Program-made: the position numbers and the translations under genes
Part shown: positions 27,621 through 41,914 of the stretch, piece by piece
Position numbering within the stretch: position 1 is the first letter of the stretch
Layout: every line of letters starts with the position of its first letter
Source of the DNA: Brevipalpus yothersi
Lineage: Eukaryota > Arthropoda > Arachnida > Trombidiformes > Tenuipalpidae
Length of the DNA stretch: 64,000 nucleotides
Assembly: GCA_003956705.1 (NCBI GenBank)
Contig: QZCP01000105.1
Coordinates: forward strand, 20,023 to 84,022
Direction of reading: 5' to 3'
The notes under the pieces: generated by a model
The model's database searches: none
What the model saw: the letters and a program-made list of their open reading frames with translations, nothing else
What the model was told of the DNA's origin: nothing

Positions 27621-28854
27621 CCGTATATCATATCATATTCTTGTGTTCATGTATATATGAATCGTGTATAAGTTCATTTTGAATGGAAGCAACTTATGTC
27701 TTCTTTTTTTCCAGGCCACTTTAGAGCCATTATTTTATTTTAGCCATTCTCTCACATGTCAGGTATGTATCTTTCTTTCTCTTTCTCAATTTCATTGCCA
27801 TCTTGAAAATCTTGAAAATCCAATTTTTGTTGGAAGAAAAAACTTGAGCCTTCTTCATGAGGTTAAGCTTGTTTGACAGCTTGTACATAGCTGTATTGGA
27901 TTGTCTGTATGTGTATGTGTATGGACATATCTGTATGTTGTGAGTACGGTAAGTGTATGAAGTTTGGTCAAGAGGATCAGTCAAGATGAGGATAAAATAC
28001 GATTTTATGCTCAAACAAATCATATCTTGGATATATCTTGAAATTTTTCGGGTCTTTACTGCAAGCTCATTTCACTCTACTTGTAGTAATGCTACTACTA
28101 CATGAACATGGTTTTTTTCCGAACAATAATCGATTAAGTGCGTGCCATTAACCAACCAGGTACATAAATGGTTCGTACAAATAGATCGTCAAATTTTGCT
28201 TTCGATAGATGGAAGTCCACAATTTTTTTCCATCTTACATGTATTCGAAAAATATATCCGAATATCCTTCAATCTTGTGTGAAACATCGATTTATAGTGA
28301 TAAAAATACACTATTCACGCACCCAGAAGTAGCAGTGATTACAAGATGGTCAAACAAACAATTATACTTTGATGATGATATTCGATTCACACAAATACAA
28401 ATAAACACATAATGCATTATTACGTGTGCCCACATGCACATCGACCATGATTCAGATCTGATTCGCTTCCGAAACGTTTGATAAAGAGAAAGAGAGAGGC
28501 TGAATGGATGTTGAGGGTAAAAAATTTCATGCTACTCATTATTCTTGTGGAACATCAATATGAGAAGATGATCAGAATATCAGCCAGGTTCAATGAATCG
28601 ACATCATTCGTAATCACTCATGAAACGTACAACAGGTTGATGCTATTAATTCTTAAGATGATGATTCGGTAGCAGGAACACAAAAAAAGTATCGCTCATC
28701 ATCAGTCCATGTTCTGATAGAGGAAGAGATGTTGATGAAGAACTGTTGCTCTTCTTGATGTTACTACTACCACTACTACTACTTTCGAATTGATAATGAG
28801 AAAGTGATCATAGTGATGATCACGCATCGAAGATCATCGATTGAGTTGTTGTTC

Positions 28855-29145
28855 TCACAAGTGATGAACACAAGAGCCTCTAAAATGAATTTTTCTTCTT
28901 CTCACATTCAGGAGAGAGGAAAAGAGAGAGAGAAGATAGATACATTCTTCTAACATTGAACGTTCATTTATCATCTCATCGAGCCCATCAGGCCAGTGGT
29001 CCAAGGCTGAAGATGATGATTGAACGGTCCAGTCGGTAATCAACAATAAGTTGAGAAAAGCCGATAAACAAAGTGGAATATATAAGATCAGCATTTTTTG
29101 GTGAGATGGGCTAGGGTAACATGATTTTCGATACATGATCCCCAT
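28855..29145 (-). CDS. Weak candidate: first exon of a secreted peptide or protein
   Basis: The minus strand reads from an ATG into a strong signal-peptide-like segment (MLILYIPLCLSAFLNLLLI), then a hydrophilic stretch (SSALDHWPDGLDEMINERS). The frame then drifts into Ser/Leu repeat coding from a CT tract, which suggests the real exon ends near 28945; a GTATCT there is a possible but poor donor. No downstream exon was found. The family is not recognised, and the call rests only on the hydrophobic N-terminus, so chance is a real alternative. Confidence 0.15.
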   Translation of the reverse strand: MGIMYRKSCYPSPSHQKMLILYIPLCLSAFLNLLLITDWTVQSSSSALDHWPDGLDEMINERSMLEECIYLLSLFSSLLNVRRRKIHFRGSCVHHL

Positions 29146-29455
29146 ATAATAGTAGCCAGAAGAAGAACAGCATCAATGCTATTGGTATGAGAAGTTTCGT
29201 AGAATATTTTGGTAAGATTGATAGAAGATAAAGCCCATTAGATAATAATTTCATGAATATCGATGAATCTTCATTATTGCTGAACTATAATCGATCCAAT
29301 TTCAATTACATGTATCATTTTCCAGGTAAACCAGGTAACTTCATTTTGTAGAAGTTTTGGAGAAAATGATTCGTGAACAAATTCTTCCACCTTTCCTCCA
29401 GTCCAGGTGAAGATTGATCTCTGCTGATTTTCCAAAAACAATCAGAAAAAAGGCT

Positions 29456-29822
29456 TCACACTTCTCTTTTAATAGCCCAGAAGGTCATCAAAACACGTCT
29501 AATGATGAAAAAACAAGTGATTGGATACGCATATGGATGGAAAAATTGGGAGAGGAATCTTTCGAAGAGAAAAATTTTGGATGATTTGCAAATTGAATAG
29601 AGAGAGAAGAGATAATGTTGACCACGATCATCAGCACCAGAGGCTAGGACAAGGTTATCATGACAATAGAAACTTGGAACACAAATCGTGATACTTTCTC
29701 CAGAGCATTTTGCCACAGTTGAATTCACAATGAATGGGCAGCATTCATTTATAAATTCATCTTCATCGAAATTTTTTTGCCCCGTTATAAACCCCATGTA
29801 TGATGATGAATTTGAGTATGTG
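29456..29822 (-). CDS. Weak candidate: internal exon with a cysteine-rich, clip-like motif
   Basis: A good acceptor (polypyrimidine then CTGTTCCAG) lies just above 29822. The frame that follows reads NECCPFIVNSTVAKC and then ITICVPSFYCHDN. The CVPxxxC pattern with spaced cysteines resembles clip domains of arthropod serine protease homologues. No protease-homologue domain was found downstream on the minus strand, and no clear donor was seen; GTCAAC near 29623 is poor. The protein end may therefore be much shorter than the open frame. Treat as a lead only. Confidence 0.15.
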
Positions 29823-32800
29823 CTGGAACAGACGATAAAAATACATCCCAACACACAAACTAGCCAGATAATATCGATAATAATATTTCAAGAATGCCGA
29901 TGATAATTGCGATGGATAGAAATAATAGCGAACGTGATAATTTTATGCATATATTAGAGGAGCGATCTGATGATGATCCTGATCTTTGTTCGGTGTTCTA
30001 TTGAAATAATAAACATAGGATGGGCAGATGAGCAGGGTTAAGATTGAATAGCCGAAAAAAAATTCTTTGAATAATAGAGATGAAGATGAGCAGCAGTAAT
30101 ATTCAAGGATAGAAAGTGGCCTCAAAGATGAGCGATTTGATCCTCTTCAAAATGCAAGGTGTTTCCTTTACTTTTGCATTTCTCTTTCTTCCAGAAAAAA
30201 CTTTTCCTCTCTAACTTCATGGAGAGAGAGAGAGAGAGAGAGAGATGAAGATGCTTCTTTTTTGATGAGAAAAATGCTCCAAGCTAGTAGGGAAGATGGC
30301 ATTCCAGAACGGTGTAAGAACTTAATTCCGAAGAGATGATCTGGAATTAACCTCCATTGGCTTCAGGCCATGATGCAATATATTCGATGAGTTCTGGAGA
30401 ATGGAATTCAACAATTTTCCAACTGTCTATGTGAGCTTCTGGAATTTGAAGCATCCACAAAAGTGTGAAGAGAGAGAGAGAGAACTTAATGATGCTGAAA
30501 ATCTCATGGACCAGAAATTTTTTGATCAATGAAACAATGGTCCATTAGAACTTCTGTACAAATTGACATAAAATTTTGGGCTCCAGCTTCTATCAAGCAG
30601 CATTCCAGGACGGCTGTTCACACTTGTATTGTCTTTAAAAACATTTACCATGTTCACTTTTAAGTTTCTAACAGAAACAATGTTATTCTAGTACATCGTC
30701 AATACTAAAAGTTGCTTCCATCATTCTCTCCGAAATGATCATCATTCTTCAGACAGTTGCAAGTCATTTGCTTTCACTTGAATAGTCCAAAAAGTTAGCA
30801 AGTGAAAATAATAATAAGCAATGTCTCAATCATGAAGACTCTTCCTTTTCCTCTCTTTCTTTCCCCAGATCTTTCGGGCTATCAAGTCCAAGAGAATTCT
30901 GCTCTCATGCTATGATGGCAACAATTGAGATGAAGAAGTGAGAGCAATAAAAAGATAGATAGCATAAGAGAGATAGTTCCAGTAACAGTTAGTTGAATCC
31001 AGGTACAACTCAATGGCCGGGGCTAACGAACCTTCAAATTGCTGGCCGAACGATATTAGAGCCAAAAAATTTCACCATCTTTTTAGCCCCACTCTCTCTC
31101 TCTATCTCTCTCTTTTCCATCACTTGAGTGCCACACTAGTGGATTATTTCACTTTCTCGATGTTCCTTTACAATTTACTTTTATCTTCCTCCTCCTTTTA
31201 TCATTCATCCCCATCGCACATCTTGGCATCCATCAATGAGGCGAAGAAGGGAATAGAAGAGGAAGGTTTTTTGAGGAAGAGAAAAAATTCTTTCTCCATC
31301 CTTTCCTTCTTCAAAAAGAAAGAGATGCTGCTCATCCGAAGTGATCTCTTACGATTCCAATGTATTGCCCACAATCACTCATCAGTGGAGCACAATCAAT
31401 GCGTTCCGGTAGCCCTGGATGGTGAAGGAATGGGCCAAAAGTAGGGGCAAAGAGAGAGAGTAATTTGGCTTGAAACACTCTCGATTTCATTCTTGATTGC
31501 CATCTTGGCCAAAATTGCACTGATGGTCACGATCATCAATTGGGAGCCAATGTTTTTACGGTTCAATGTCATAGTCTAGGGGTGTCCAAAGGATCACTGG
31601 ATTGTCAATGATGAAATGTTTTTCAAGCCACTTGCACAAATACACATATATAGACCGGAGAAGTCAAAATTACGACAACGATGACAGAATAGAAAGTTCC
31701 AATGTAACTGATGTAGGGAACAGATCATTTGGAGGAGAGGATCATTGAACTTGGGAAGAGAGAGAGAATAAAAATCACCCTGAATCACTTGGCATTCAGG
31801 ATCTTGGGCAAATATTGGAAGATCATCAGCTTAAGTTTTTGGACATTCTTGGGTGCCTCTGAGGAGAGTGAAGAGTTTGAGAGTGGCTCGAGATGGAAAA
31901 TGGTGGCAAATGAGTGGATAACTTTGAGCGTAATCAATCAGTGGGAAAAAGATAAGTGTTCAAATGATATTGCTTGTAAGTCACCGGAGAAGATGGAGAA
32001 CATGAAGAAAAAGATGAAGACGATGATGATGAAGAGAAAGATGAATCTGAATCTTCAGCAGCTTTGAACAGTTGTAAGCCGGAAGCAGAACGTGCTGGCT
32101 GTTGATGATGAAAAATTTTCTTCTTTTCGGAAAAAAATTTTGAGCATTCAAGAAAAGGATTCCACTTGCTTCTCTCTCTCTTTCATCATTACGCCTAAGA
32201 AGTGATTAAAGAGTTGCCTTCTCAGGAGATAAAATTTTTCCGGTTAAAATGCATAATGCAAAATAGTAAGTAAAATTCATTGGATATTCAAAATATTTTT
32301 CAGTTACCAGCCAATCGTTTGTTGTTGATATTGATATGTGATACTGTGGTGACTTGGACGCTGTTATACTTTGGAATGGCATTAAAATTATTCAACTTTT
32401 TCCCAGGCATAAGTTTTCAATGAGTACTGTCTTCTTCCTCTTTCTTTACCTCTCTTTCTCTCTCCCTCTTCTCTTGATGATAAAAATCTGCATGTACAGC
32501 AGATAAGTTGATGAAGGTTCATACCAAATGGTGAGGAAGAGAGAGATGAGAAGATGAGAACAGAGAGGTGGGAGTGAAGGGATAGAGTAGAAAAAAATTG
32601 CATCTTGAAACACCCTGATGAATTGATGAGATTTGCTTGGGAGAGAGAGAAAATATTTGACAGGCTAGCTTATGGTGTGTACATGTATCTTCATCTTCTT
32701 TTTTTCTCTTTTCCGCTTTCCTCTTCAACAACAATAAAGTTCCATAACAACTTTTACCTCCTCCGACTATTTTTTTACCTCCTCTCTCCAACACATATGC

Positions 32801-35800
32801 AAATGTACTGATGATGATGAGAGTCTCTATCCTCTACATATAAAGAAGCTCCATGAGGTTGAAGATAGATTTTTTTCTTCTCTCTCTCTCTCTTGATCAA
32901 AAAAATTCTGGCTCTTCTTCGTTGATGATGAGAATTTTGTACTGATGTAAAAGTAGATGAAAACATCATCATAAAACTTTTTTTTCTATCACTTGTGGCC
33001 AGAATGACATTCCATGGGAAAGTCTTTTTCTCTCTTTTTTTGACACTGGATGCGTATCTTGTATACATAAAAGCATTATTGTATATACACCTCATTCTTG
33101 TGATTCAGAACACAGGTGATATGTGAGAATGTCCATGAAAAAGTTTGTCGACTGATGTTGATGATGCTGTTGTGCTGAAAATTATTATGCAATTTTTAGC
33201 CGATCTCGAAGGTTGAATATAGAGGTGATCACTCGAATCGCTACCCAATGAGGGTAGCAAAAGATGTGGAAAATAATAATGAATAAATTATCATCATTGT
33301 TCATCAGTATCAAGATCAATATCCGGCTTGAAATTATATATGCACACATATACAAATTCTACTGGTAGCCAGCATGTAAGTAGCGAATAGAAGTAGTATA
33401 ATTGTAGGAACATGTATCATGCATGTATATGATGGATGCTATCTTTCCTTAGAATTTCTTTTCCTCTTTTTCCCCCAGCAAGTGGTATTGATCAGCTGTG
33501 TGTTCTATCGTTTATCATGGAATCAAGTGCGTTCACTAGCATAGCTTGATAATTGAGCCTTGAAATAGTTTCATTTCAATCAGCTTGCCTCACAAAATGT
33601 ACCAAAATGATGCCGATGAGCGTGCTCATGGAGACGATACAAAGTAGAGATGATTAAATAAATACATGTACACGCACATACATACACAATCTAATCAACG
33701 ATCAAACAATTGGGCTACTTATAATTATATGCATGTTGAAAATGAAATGTTCATATTGGAAGCTGGAACGTGAGCATTCGGGCGAAAAGTCGAAGTGTAT
33801 ATACACTTGGAGGTAAAGGCGTAAAGTCAGATCATCAACTTGATAGAATGTAGTGGCTCATTTTTTTCCGATGAATACAAAATCAGATTGCCAATTCAAG
33901 TGAATTTGAATAATCAAAAAACGATAGGCGAACACTTTTATTCTCTTTTTCTCCTCCAGCATCCTTGGGATCGTTTCAATTGGAAGACATACACGTACCA
34001 TTTGGATCAATGAGAAAAGAAAAACACTGGACACCAACGCAAAGTGGACAAAAGTATCTTTTTTTTCGAAAATGAATTTTGCATGTAAGAAGAAGAGGGA
34101 GAGAGAGATGGTGATTTTTGGTGATTATTAGCCAGATTGGGAACCTCTCTACAACGTGGGCATCCAAGTCTCCAATTGAGTCGAATAAGGAGAGAGTGAA
34201 TAAAATTCTTTCTTTTTCCATACAAAACTTATCTTCCTCCTCTTTTGAGCATCCTTGCGTGTGGCACTTCTTTCTCTTTCTGTATCATCTTGAATCAAGT
34301 TAGATAATAGTTTCTCTCTCTTTTCTATTTTCTATTTTATACATGTATATTCTCCTTTTTTTCTCTTCAATTTTCCGTTCCGTTTGCATGATACAGTTGG
34401 TTTTTTAAGTTGAATTGGTTCAGAGAAGAAAAAGTTTTCTCATAAGAATTTGAAAGAGAAAGTGGAAGAATTGTTGGAGGATGTCGAGAGGGCAGAGAAG
34501 CGAAAATATCATCATCAATTTTCACGATGAAAGAGATGGCCTAAAGTCCAATTAAAATCTTTTTATTGCCCAAGAACAGAGTATAAATTGGAGTATTCAT
34601 GAATATAATCAGATCATATATGCGTTTGCCTTTATTCAATTTCAATCATCAACTCGACCAATTTCGTTTGAATTGGGCAAAGAACTTTGCTAGTCACTGA
34701 TAGAGAAAACTTGGGCATCAGCACGAAATTGAAAAACTTTTTCGCTAGAATTGAGGTTCATTCTCATCTTAAAGATGGACAAAGAGGATATGCAAATTAA
34801 TATTCAAATTGAGCTCAGCTCATTACTGGTGGACGGTAACAATCAGGCTGATGAAGTGGAAAATTTTTGCTTTTCGTTGCAAATTTTGAGGCTGGTCATG
34901 TAATTGGAGATGATGATTACTTTTTACCAAAAATTTTGGAGCTCTCATGAAAATTTTCTCAAACGATGGAGACTAGTTTCAGTGATACCCAGAAGATGAT
35001 GAAAACTGGTGAGCACAATTGAAGCCAATGACTTATTTAGAGTTGATTCCATTTGTCTGTTTCAATTGTAATTTCTATTCTGTATCATGATCAATTTCCA
35101 GGCACTCCAGGATCAGGATAATTAAAACAATAGTGGCAACACATAATGAGCTTCACTCTCCCTCTGTTCGGTTCACCTTTACTATTACCAATTGCATACC
35201 ATCAAGTGTTGATCTAAATACTTGTCTATTCAGCTAAATTCATATTGAAATAGTGGAACACCACTTCCGTGAATATTTTCACTTCACTGATAATATGAAT
35301 GTCCTCTCCGTCGCCAAGTTTCTCTCTCCTCCAGTCTCATGTCGAATGATCCCAATTTCCTGATCACTATGCGACACATTATTTGTGCCCAATGATCGCA
35401 TGTCTACCATGAGAAACCAACATAACCGATAAAACCATCATTACATGATCACAAACGTCGCTGATGTCGTTGCTTTCCGAGAGAGAGAGAGAGAGAGATG
35501 TTACGGAAACGGTGTTGCTATCATCGATTGATTAATATTTGGGAGATATTGTCGTTAAAGGGAAAAGTGGAATGATTTCGCTTCAAGATTTTGATGTTGA
35601 ATGATGATCTTTTTTCACTTGTCTCCGATCAAATGGCCAGTTTGAAGACAATTGACGGAGATATTCCGTTCAAAAAATACATAACCAGATACTGTTAAAT
35701 CGGAAAGTTTATCAGCAGCAGCATCCAGTAAAGGGTTGGTTGTACAGATAAATGTTATATATATGTGTGTGTGTACCTGTCCAGTGGCTCAAATGATTCA

Positions 35801-38207
35801 ACTGTTTTTGGCTGATGAGTGTGAATGAATGAAGGATGGTAAAGAAGAAAAAAATTGCTCCATAAAATGGGTATGGTCGATGCATGAGAGTGATAATAAT
35901 TTATCACTTGATTTGAGCTCAATTTCGAGATGTTCTAAATAGAATGTGGTGAGTATTTTGGAAGAGCGAGAGAGAGAGAGAGAGAGAGAGAAGTCAATTG
36001 AATGAATCCGAAACACTTATACAGGGGAAAATAGAGGGAATTCAACATGTACCGTTATGTTTGCATGATCTTACACTGTACATCATCTTACACACACAAT
36101 CGTCTCTCTCTCTCCCCTCGTGATAAGTTAATCATGAATACGATTGAGAGTGTAAACATTGTCGCTATTCTTGTTAACCGATTCACCACATTAACATATG
36201 CTCAAGTGTAAATCAAGAGCGTTATGTAGATGAAAAGAAGAGAGAGAAAGCGGTCATCAAGTGACCGGTTGATGAACGGATTTGGGTGGCCTATTCACTA
36301 TTCACTGGCCAAGTCGCCCATCTTCGGGAATTATTCAAAAATCAGGGCGAACCTCTCTCAGTGGAAGCGAGTAGGATGAAAAATTTTTGCGCCTCACAGT
36401 ATCACGCCATCCAATTAATACTTTCATCTTTTGGGATGCTGGAATATTTTGGTACATTTCTCTTTTCCTCCGGGATGATGTATGTGTGTGTGTGTATGAT
36501 GGTCAGCAAAATAATTAAAGTGATCACATCACGCTTACAATAGCGAGCAATTACAATATATATAAACACAAATTTTTGTGAAATTATTTCATCTTTCATT
36601 TACCATGAATAACAATTGTAACTTGAGATTCATGATGCCCACGGAAAGAGAGAAAGATGTAATAATAGAAAAATGATAGTGATATGCAAAAAATTTAAAT
36701 TTAAGCTCAATCAATTTAGCTGATAATAATATGTGAGGAATATTCTAATCTTGTTGGTCACGCGTCTTTAAGTGAAAGGAAATACGATAAATTCTGTGCC
36801 TTTTATCAAATATTTTCGGAATGAGTAAAAGAGAAAACGATTGCATAACTGATGGGAATCAATTTACTCAATCAGTATAAGGTGAGTTGTTAATCCTTTT
36901 TTCGATCGATATTTTGGTATGATGAATGCTCAATCGAATACAAATGAGCGAGAAGGATTAACTTACATCGGTAATCAGTAACCGGTAATCGAACTCGTTC
37001 ATCGGAAACGTGTAAGATTGTTCCAACTAGTAAGCTCTTATGGAATGCATTATTTTTGATCCCCTATTTGACCATCTATTATTATTACGATTAATGGTTT
37101 TTTCTTAACTTCGCTAATCAGTACTTTGGATTATTATTATCATTATTATTCATCCCAATTGAAAGCCCCAGGAGAAGGAGGAGAATGGTGGGTTGAACAT
37201 CGAAAAGATGGAAGCGAAAAATCATTCACTTGATCAACATCCAAATCAGTTTCAATCTCATCTTTACCACTCTATTTATCATTCACTCAAACCACTCTTT
37301 GAATTTTAGTATTTTTTCATTTTCATCCAAATCGATTCATTGATTAGAGGATTTTTCGTGAATTGATTATCATTCCACTCGAATACTGTGTGTGTGCAAT
37401 CAAAGGAATATATGCACATATTCGACTTATGAACTAATATTCGGTCAGATAAAGGTAATACAGTGGAGAGAGAGAAACAAACAAAAATGCTACTGAATGG
37501 ATCAGATGCATATTCAAATGGATAATCATCCAGTTTGCAAAGTGGTGTCCTGAAAATGACAGATATTTATCACACAAGATGAATGGCTATCAAGGTGACA
37601 AAAAAGCAAACATGAGCCAAGCCAATCATCATCATTGGGCGTTTAAGAGGATGTGATTTCCAAAGCTATTGATCATTTCCATGGCTTTTTGACCCTTCAT
37701 CAAGCTAATCATTTGAGGCAACGTGCTGACTTGCTTTGGTAAGAAGAAAAATTTCCACCATCACCTCACTTCTCATGGTGGTCAGTAGTGGTCAGTAGCT
37801 AGAGATAGTGCATGTAATATGAATAGAGATGATGCAGAATAGAAGCTTTTCAGATCCGTTTTGACCTCTCTTCAACAACTACTTTCACCACACTTTTCAC
37901 TTTATTTACCATCATTCAATTTTTCTCTCTTCCTCTTAATCTTCAAATCATTGGGCCGAGAGATGGTAAATTCAAAATGATTACGATTTATTCACTCTCT
38001 CTCCATCCTCCACTTTCCACATTTCAATGAAAAATCAGAGAAAAGAACCATGGACATTGTGTACTGCCCAAATTTATTTCAATGTGAATGGTGAATTAAA
38101 ATCACATTGAAGCAAGAAATGGAATAAAAGAATAAAGCAGTGGGTAAGTCTAGAATATGATGAAGTGGTCCATCTTCTTCTTCCAAAAATGAAAGTCATT
38201 CCACTTT

Positions 38208-38211
<4 letters not shown>

Positions 38212-38274
<63 letters not shown>
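38212..38274. repeat. (GA)n microsatellite
   Basis: GA tract of about 63 bp. Confidence 0.97.
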
Positions 38275-38277
<3 letters not shown>

Positions 38278-38848
38278 GATGGGCCCACAAATGAAAGGGT
38301 ATATATACATGTATGTAAGCGATAAGCTTTGCGAATATGAGCTAAAGTAAAGGTCTTTGGCCAGCAACTTTAACGCTTGTTGTACTCGCTTGAGAGAAAG
38401 AGAGGCCATATTCCAGGTATACAGGTATGTGAGAGAGAGAGATGACCAGCTCAAGTTACTGAATCATGTTATTTTTGTGGTTTTCTTGGGTTATCTGGTG
38501 GAAATTAATGCTACCTGATTCGCCCAGCATATATGCTATATAGATTTTCAGATGGACTGGAATGAAATGGAATGGAATCGGATGGAGAGAGTGCATGATC
38601 AAGCGAGTGTGTGTGTCTCTCGACTTTTTTAGATAGCCTCATCACCAGCTTCAACACTAAGATCCGTTAATTCATGAAAATCATCTCGAGACATGTATCA
38701 GAATAAGATGAAAAGTAATGTGAGAGAAATAAACAGGTTAACTAAATGATTGAACAGTTCTCTCTCTCTCTCTCTATCCACCATGATCGGCAGCTACTAT
38801 TTTAGGACACTTTCATTGATACCTTGATTGATTGTGGCGTCTTATTTT

Positions 38849-38852
<4 letters not shown>

Positions 38853-38912
<60 letters not shown>
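38853..38912. repeat. (TC)n microsatellite
   Basis: TC tract of about 60 bp, in opposite orientation to the GA tract 580 bp upstream. Confidence 0.97.
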
Positions 38913-38916
<4 letters not shown>

Positions 38917-40949
38917 TCATTCAGAAAATTTTCATCAACGTAGACCCTTGCTACTGATGATATCAATTCGCTAATTTGACTAACGCGCTCGACTGGACGG
39001 CATGTAATGGTCGGTCATCGAAAGTCACGAAAATGAGAATTGAACTCGAAAGATGATCCAAGAGAGGGAAAAAAGGATGCTCAAAAGTGACTGAAGAAAA
39101 AATTAAGAAGTGATCCTCTCTCTCTCTCATCTTCATCATGCTTTTGCAATATTTTGTAAAAACCAGATCATCATCACCATTATCATTACCATCTTGTCCG
39201 TTGGACACAGAACAGGATTACAGACTGGCAAGAGAGGAGACCCGAAAATATACGCACACTAACACTTGGATTCACCTTCATATCTGAACACTTCTGATGT
39301 GTGTGTGTATATGTATGCTTGGGACTGTTATATACAGAAGTTGAAATAAAAATCAGATCATCCGGAGGTGTTTTGTCATCATTTTCTCATGCTAGCCTCT
39401 TCTTCAGGAATGGGAATAACGATAATGGTGGCGATAATATTTGATAGAATTTTTTTCTTTTGATTGAACAGTTTCGAGTGTAATAAGATTTCTTTCGTTC
39501 ATTTCATTTAATTTCTCTTGCTTATAAAGCAAGAAATCATTGATTTTTAGAGTGGTAAAAATTTTAGAGGTTCCTCTTCTCAAGGATTCCGTTATTTTCA
39601 CTTTTTTAGAGGAAAAAGAAGCAGCTACATGAATGCCTACCCCTTAAAAAGTGAAGGTGTTGAAGGTGATAGGTAAGAAAAGTGTTAATGAGTCATTGTA
39701 ATCATGATGACATAAGATATGTGAATGTATATGAAATTACAACTATTACAACTACTGAATGTCAGTAAGGTGCAAAAAAACAGTATACATTCACATCAAA
39801 ATACATGGTGTTGATATCATGTAGGTACAATCGACAAAATGACTCTAAATGGAAACATAATTGATTGCACAGCTATTGTTTTTGGTTGCAAATTTGGGTG
39901 AATGTGAAGGTGTAAAAGCTATAGATAATGTTATCATCCATGATCATCGTTCTCAATGAGAAAAGTAGCTCATGGATATGCTTAATTGTGGTAGTAGAAA
40001 GCAGAAGATCAAAAAAAACAAAACATCATACTTTTTGCCGCCGATAATTCGAAAAAGGGTTCAGAATAAGTAACGGAAGTTTTTAACACACGCTGACAAT
40101 GTATACATACACATTGTTGGGGGTCAGATTGAAATGTTAAATATTTTCGGGATAAATGATATGCAAAGTGAGCAACTTACCGGGATGACATAATACTTGT
40201 GAAATGATGAAACATTTTGAACGATATGATTGTCAATCACCAAGCGTGTATCCATTTTTCGATTATACAAAAAAGAAGAGAGAGAAACTTTTTCTTCTTG
40301 AATGCTGCTGTCAATACACACAGACACAAATACACTCGATTACTGTTCAAATGCAGTTCAATCAGTCAAACAGTATTGAATTTAATCACCATGAAAAGTG
40401 AGTTTGAATTTCAAAAATTTAGTCATCAAAATTCTTGTCAAAAAAAAGTTATGAAACAACCAATCAGCTGGAGAAAATGGAAGTTAAAGTTTGCAATATG
40501 ATCCAATTCAATGAGTCGTTTGTGTGTAATTCCAAAGAGAAAGAAATGTATCCACCAATACTAGTCAATCAAAATTGTTTCATTGATGACAAAATATTCG
40601 ATGATAATAAAGTCTTAAAGTTGTATATGTAGATATAATTGAAACATCCACTCACACACATATACACAGTTGAATAATCACTTGATAAATGTCACTGAAA
40701 TAAAATGAATAAAGCGTGCGGAAAACATCAAGAGAGAAAGAGGAGAGAAAATACAAGAGAGCAAAAAGTTTTTATTCTTCTCTCTTCCAAACACACACAT
40801 ATATAAACACACAACAACACTGTTTGCTGAATGCTAACGGCTTTTCAAGCCGGCTTAGGCTGCTGTAGTAAAACGCTACTCGGCACGTTCGCTCGTACAC
40901 TGGATCATGATGGAATGAAAAAAAGCCTGCAAAAAAAGTAGGAACCGGA

Positions 40950-40997
40950 GAGAGAGAGAGAGAAAGAGGAGGGAGAGAGGCTCTCTCTCTCTCATTT

Positions 40998-41034
<37 letters not shown>

Positions 41035-41100
41035 CTCTCTCTCCTCAGATGAAGAGAGAGAGAGAGAGAGAGAGCTCATGAGATAGAGGAAGAGAGAGAG
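40950..41100. repeat. Composite GA / CT / TTTC / GA simple-sequence cluster
   Basis: A GA-rich run, a CT run, about six TTTC units (41006-41032), another CT run and a GA run follow one another within 150 bp. Alternating purine and pyrimidine strands could fold back on each other. Confidence 0.9.
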
Positions 41101-41743
41101 GATCTCTTGGAGAACATATCCTGTTCATGAGAGAGATGCACAAGTGCCAAACAAGAAGGACCACTTTTATTTATTCTTCTTCTTGATTCTTTTCCTCTCT
41201 CTCTTTCTCTTTCTCTCTCTTTTCTTTATTCAACTTCAAATAGTCCATATTTTTGTAAGCTTTTTTACACTTGTTCACCGAATTCTGGTTCCAAGTTAGT
41301 GTGTGATGAGAAGAGGGGCCAAGAGAGGTGAGAGAGAATGAGCTGAGGTGCCGTCTAGTGAAATTTTGGGTGAAAAATTGGAGTAGTTCATCAGATGTGT
41401 GAGTGTTAGAAAGTATCTTTTATGATGAGAATTTTGTTGAGCTCTAAGATACATCACAATGAATACAATGGATGAGATATTTATCGAGATGTTTGGCATT
41501 GAAAATTCTTTAATCAATAAATCTCTCATTTGAATTAGAGAGCATAGACGATACTTTTCTTACGGTCATATTGAGCACCCGAAATTAATTCTAAGCTTCA
41601 CGATCAATATGTAAAATATTCCAAAATTTGAGAATGTTGAAAGTGTTTGTTCGCAAATTATGATAAGAAAAACTTGGGTAGAACATAAACTCTTCCCACT
41701 AGAACAACTAGAGAATCGTGAGCTTTTCGAATTATGATCACAT

Positions 41744-41790
41744 AAAAAACTGTAAAATCTCGATTCATACTCAATGTTCATATTATAATG
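41744..41790 (+). promoter_or_regulatory. PSE plus TATA promoter of RNA copy gamma
   Basis: PSE-like AAAAAACTGTAAAATCT at 41744 and TATA-like TATTATAATG at 41781, 37 bp apart start to start. The RNA body begins at about 41817. Confidence 0.6.
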
Positions 41791-41816
41791 CTCTCCCGCA
41801 CAAATTTTTCAGAATT

Positions 41817-41914
41817 ACTGTCCGTTTCCCAAAGTCGCACTGATATTCGCCTAGCCGTGCCGACGCTTGGCCAGTGATGGCTAGCTCTGTTTTGAGGAGT
41901 TTGGCAGTTATTTT
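41817..41914 (+). ncRNA. Putative Pol III small RNA, copy gamma (short form)
   Basis: Shortest member, about 98 nt. It starts ACTGTCCG, carries the conserved CCCAAAG motif, and ends in TTTGGCAGTTATTTT, where the T run is the presumed terminator. The ends pair as a terminal helix (ACUG...CAGU with a bulged U). A central hairpin uses CTAGCC and GGCTAG as stem arms. It lacks the GUUxCGA/UCGxxAC inner helix found in the longer copies, so it may be a deletion derivative or a minimal functional form. Confidence 0.5.

Larger units (their letters stand above)
23551..41740. other. Gene-poor stretch with weak exon candidates only
   Basis: No confident gene. Two weak minus-strand exon candidates are listed separately (28855-29145 and 29456-29822). 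Other open frames here (for example about 23555-23858, 31013-31444 and 31729-32067) have no motif I recognise and no convincing splice framework. The remainder is AT-rich sequence with GA/CT tracts and short CA repeats. Confidence 0.45.

Noticed and set aside
31013..31444. 143-codon plus-strand frame
   Set aside because: Low-complexity Ser/His/Leu composition, no motif, no splice support.
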